The notes below the pieces were generated by a model. It searched no databases and was not told the DNA's origin. It was given only the letters and a program-made list of their open reading frames with translations. Of a DNA stretch of 64,000 bases, positions 61,604 through 64,000 are shown piece by piece. Each line of letters begins with the position of its first letter. The stretch's first letter is position 1. The DNA comes from Gammaproteobacteria bacterium (GTDB lineage Bacteria; Pseudomonadota; Gammaproteobacteria; Xanthomonadales; SZUA-5): positions 1 through 64,000 of the forward strand of contig JAUIFV010000006.1 in the NCBI GenBank assembly GCA_030430155.1, written 5' to 3'. The position numbers were made by a program, and so were the translations under genes.

Positions 61604-64000
61604 CTACCGCACCACCACCCCATCTTCATCCAACACCTGCACCCTGCCCAGCTGCAACTCCCGCACCGAGGCCTCGATCGCCTTCAAGTCACCCACCACC
61701 AGCCAGATCAGCCGTTCGGGACGGATGTGGGCCTTTGCAGCGGCGGCGGTTTGCTCGACGGTGACGGCTTCCAGTCTGGCCTTGGTGTTGGCCACCCAGT
61801 CGGCGGGGCGGTCGAAGCGCAGTACGCTGAGCATGGCGCTGGCCACGGCGCCGGCGGTTTCGAACTGGCCGGGCAGACCGCGGATCTGATTGTCGTTGAT
61901 GCGCTGCAGCTCCTCGGCGGTGGGCGGTCGGTCGCCCAAATAGGCCAGTACCTCGCCGCGCAGTTCGCCCAAGGCCGCGGCGGTGTGCTCGGTCTGTACC
62001 GGCGCGTATAGCATCAGCGGGCGCGGTCCCAGTGCGTCGCTCATGAAGCTGTAGGCGCCGTAGGCCCAGTGTTTGTCCTCGCGCAGATTCATGTTCAGTC
62101 GGGAGGAGAACAGACCGCCGAGGATCGCCACCGCGGCGTCCAGGGCGCTTTCATCGGCGGCATTGACCGGCGGTGCGAGCAGGCCGGCGAGCACCAGCGA
62201 CTGCGGCGCGCCGGGTCGATCGAGCAGATAGACGGCCGGCTGCTCAGGGGCCGGCGGTGCGGCCAGGGTGGGTGTGGCTGGTGGCGGCAGCGACGCTTCC
62301 CAGTCGCCGAAGGCCTGCTCCAGCTGCGGCAGGATCTGCTCCAGCTCGGTATCGCCGACTACTACCAGGCGCATCCTCTGGGGGTGCAGGTGCTGCGCGT
62401 GCCACTGGCGCAGATCGTCGGTGCTGATGCTGCGCACCGACTCCACCGTGCCGGTGCCGGTGAAGGGAATCGCATAAGGATGACCCTCGCCGTAGAGCAG
62501 CGGCGGCAGCAGGCGCAGCGCCAATCCCACCGGCTGCGCCTGTTCCTGGGCGATGCCGGCGATCCAGCGCGAGCGCAGCCGCTCCAACTCGGAGGAGTCA
62601 AAGGCAGGGCGACGGATGACGTCGCTGAGCAGCGCCAGCGACTCGGGCAGCTGATCGCTCAGCGCCGACAGGCCCACCGAGGCGTGGTCCAACGTGGCGC
62701 CGCTGGAAATGGCCGCGCCGAGGGTCTCCAGGCGCGCCGCCAACTCCAGCGCACTGTAGTCACCGGCGCCCTCGTCCAGCATCGCCATGGTCAGCGCTGC
62801 GGTGCCCAGCTTGGCGCCGGCGTCGGCGGTATAGCCGCCGTCGAACAGGGCGCTGACCGACACCGTCGGCACCGCGTCGCGGCGCGCGAACTGCACCGGA
62901 ATACCGTTGGACAGCGTCGCGCTTTGCACCTGCGGGAACACCACCGAGGGGAACTCAGTCACCTGCGGCGGGCCCGCACTGCGGTCCAGCGAGTCCGTTG
63001 CGGTCGTCCCGCGGGCGCCGAAGGGCTGGGTGATGATGGTCAGGTCGCCGCTGCTCAGCCAGCGCCGCGCGGCGTCGCGCACCTGTTCCGGGCTGGCCTC
63101 CAGGGTACGCTTGAAGGCCTGGCGGAAGTAGCCCGGATCGTCCAGATAGACCTGCCCGGCGGCGAGCACGTCGGCCTTGCCGCCAAAGCCGCCGATGCGC
63201 TCCACGCCGCGGACGAAATCGGCCTCGATGCCGGTTTGCGCGCGGCTCAAATCATTCGCTGCCGGGCCGCTGTCGATCAGCGCCGCCAGTTCCTCCTCGA
63301 CGATGGCTTCCACCTGCTCGATGGATGCGCCTTGCTTGATGTCGACGCTGATCGCAAACATCCCGGCCAGCTCATAGCTGCTGTTGCCGATCTGCACCCG
63401 GTCGGCGATCTGCTCTTCGTAGACCAGGCGCTGATACAGCCGCGAGGTCTTGCCGCCGCCCAGCACCTCGGCAGCCAGATCCAGATAATCCGCGTCCACA
63501 TCGCCCAGCGGCGCTACGTTCCAGCTGCGCACCCAGCGCACCTGCGGCACCCGGTCGTGAATCACCTGCACGGTGGATTCGCTGCGCTTGGCGATCCAGC
63601 GCTCCGGACGGGTCAGCGGCGGGCCGGAGGCGAGATGGCCGAAGTAGCGTTCGACCTTGTCCTTGGCGGTGGCCAGATCGATATCGCCGGCCAGCACCAG
63701 GGTTGCATTGGCCGCGCCATACCAGGTCTCAAACCAGGTCTTGACGTCGTCCAGGCTGGCCGCGTTGAGATCTTCCATCGAGCCGATGGTGGTGTGGTGA
63801 TAGGGATGACCCAGCGGGAAGCTGGCCGCCTGCAGGCGCTCGAAGAGCTCGCCGTAGGGCTGGTTCTCACCCTCGCGCTTCTCGTTCTGCACCACCCCGC
63901 GCTGTTCGTCCAGCTTGGCCTGATCGACCACGCCGAGCAGGTGGCCCATGCGGTCGGATTCCATCCACAGGGCCAGATCCAGCGCAGTGGTAGGCACGGT
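61604..64000 (-). CDS. M16 family metallopeptidase (5' end beyond the window)
   Basis: About 798 residues are visible, starting mid-protein. The first visible part includes WMESDRMGHLLGVVDQ and QNEKREGENQPYG, typical of the region just after the HxxEH zinc site, which must lie beyond position 64000. Then a second domain (residues 50-330) and a second M16 pair from about 360 (ATLSNGIPVQFARRDAVPTV, EGHPYAIPFTGT), which lacks HxxEH, as is normal for the inactive half. Probably an exported pitrilysin-like peptidase of about 950 residues. Its stop is beside a heptad array. Confidence 0.92.
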   Translation of the reverse strand, partial: TVPTTALDLALWMESDRMGHLLGVVDQAKLDEQRGVVQNEKREGENQPYGELFERLQAASFPLGHPYHHTTIGSMEDLNAASLDDVKTWFETWYGAANATLVLAGDIDLATAKDKVERYFGHLASGPPLTRPERWIAKRSESTVQVIHDRVPQVRWVRSWNVAPLGDVDADYLDLAAEVLGGGKTSRLYQRLVYEEQIADRVQIGNSSYELAGMFAISVDIKQGASIEQVEAIVEEELAALIDSGPAANDLSRAQTGIEADFVRGVERIGGFGGKADVLAAGQVYLDDPGYFRQAFKRTLEASPEQVRDAARRWLSSGDLTIITQPFGARGTTATDSLDRSAGPPQVTEFPSVVFPQVQSATLSNGIPVQFARRDAVPTVSVSALFDGGYTADAGAKLGTAALTMAMLDEGAGDYSALELAARLETLGAAISSGATLDHASVGLSALSDQLPESLALLSDVIRRPAFDSSELERLRSRWIAGIAQEQAQPVGLALRLLPPLLYGEGHPYAIPFTGTGTVESVRSISTDDLRQWHAQHLHPQRMRLVVVGDTELEQILPQLEQAFGDWEASLPPPATPTLAAPPAPEQPAVYLLDRPGAPQSLVLAGLLAPPVNAADESALDAAVAILGGLFSSRLNMNLREDKHWAYGAYSFMSDALGPRPLMLYAPVQTEHTAAALGELRGEVLAYLGDRPPTAEELQRINDNQIRGLPGQFETAGAVASAMLSVLRFDRPADWVANTKARLEAVTVEQTAAAAKAHIRPERLIWLVVGDLKAIEASVRELQLGRVQVLDEDGVVVR

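Noticed and set aside
61411-61629. N-terminal extension of the DUF2750-like protein
   Set aside because: It translates the inverted heptad array (KGPG, RAQGPG) rather than conserved sequence.

Overview
The window is 64 kb of GC-rich, densely coding bacterial DNA. It looks chromosomal and comes from a gammaproteobacterium, most likely of the Xanthomonadales/Lysobacterales group. The conserved gene orders support this: lptM-dapF-DUF484-xerC; plsY-birA-coaX-SPOR protein; rpsU-yqeY-dnaG; cytochrome c4-dsbA-EEP nuclease; and M23 peptidase-anmK. A HiPIP, a PII protein, heme A synthase and many secreted peptidases suggest an aerobic, protein-degrading heterotroph. The family assignments come from reading the translations; no database search was run.

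Layout. 1-2.1 kb: a broken glycine dehydrogenase fragment, a K+ channel-like protein and a secreted metallopeptidase. 2.2-4.6 kb (minus): esterase, LytS-type kinase and LytTR regulator, translationally coupled. 4.7-8.5 kb: lptM-dapF-DUF484-xerC, then a methyltransferase. 8.6-11 kb: an ADOP-type ABC permease with a terminal frameshift. 11.1-11.6 kb: two abutting MITE-like inverted-repeat elements. 11.7-17.3 kb: HiPIP, then a tight five-gene cassette matching the uncharacterised Salmonella STM4015-STM4014-STM4013-STM4012-STM4011 set (LRR-like protein, ATP-grasp, alkaline-phosphatase-fold hydrolase, two radical SAM enzymes). This is the best candidate for an undescribed system here. 17.4-22.4 kb: NfeD and SPFH proteins, an orphan PstS-like protein, PII, UbiK and an ECF sigma module. 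22.6-31.5 kb: S9 peptidase, GlxA-type regulator, PhoU, a bacterial Nav-type channel, AnmK and an M23 peptidase. 31.7 kb: tRNA-Thr(TGT). 31.8-37 kb (minus): a FakAB-like fusion, PlsY, BirA, CoaX and a SPOR protein. 37.3-40.9 kb: a small exported protein, HutD, a DMT transporter and an M28 peptidase. 41-44 kb: rpsU-yqeY-dnaG without rpoD. 44.1-46.5 kb (minus): cytochrome c4, DsbA and a frameshifted EEP nuclease. 46.8-60.8 kb: two tricorn-type proteases, an ECF sigma/anti-sigma/PDZ operon, a membrane LytTR regulator, heme A synthase and a second S9 peptidase. 60.9-64 kb: a DUF2750 protein and an M16 peptidase running off the end.

The most striking non-coding feature is a heptanucleotide repeat, GGGCNNA (mostly GGGCCCA), occurring as short arrays at about 16 intergenic sites. 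The arrays usually begin at a stop codon and are often followed by an inverted array, so they could fold into hairpins. Several genes use a stop codon formed inside the heptads. The window also carries three MITE-like families in full or partial copies, and a REP-like repeat. Two genes have single-base frameshifts near their 3' ends, and the first gene has a chimeric junction; these may be real mutations or assembly errors.
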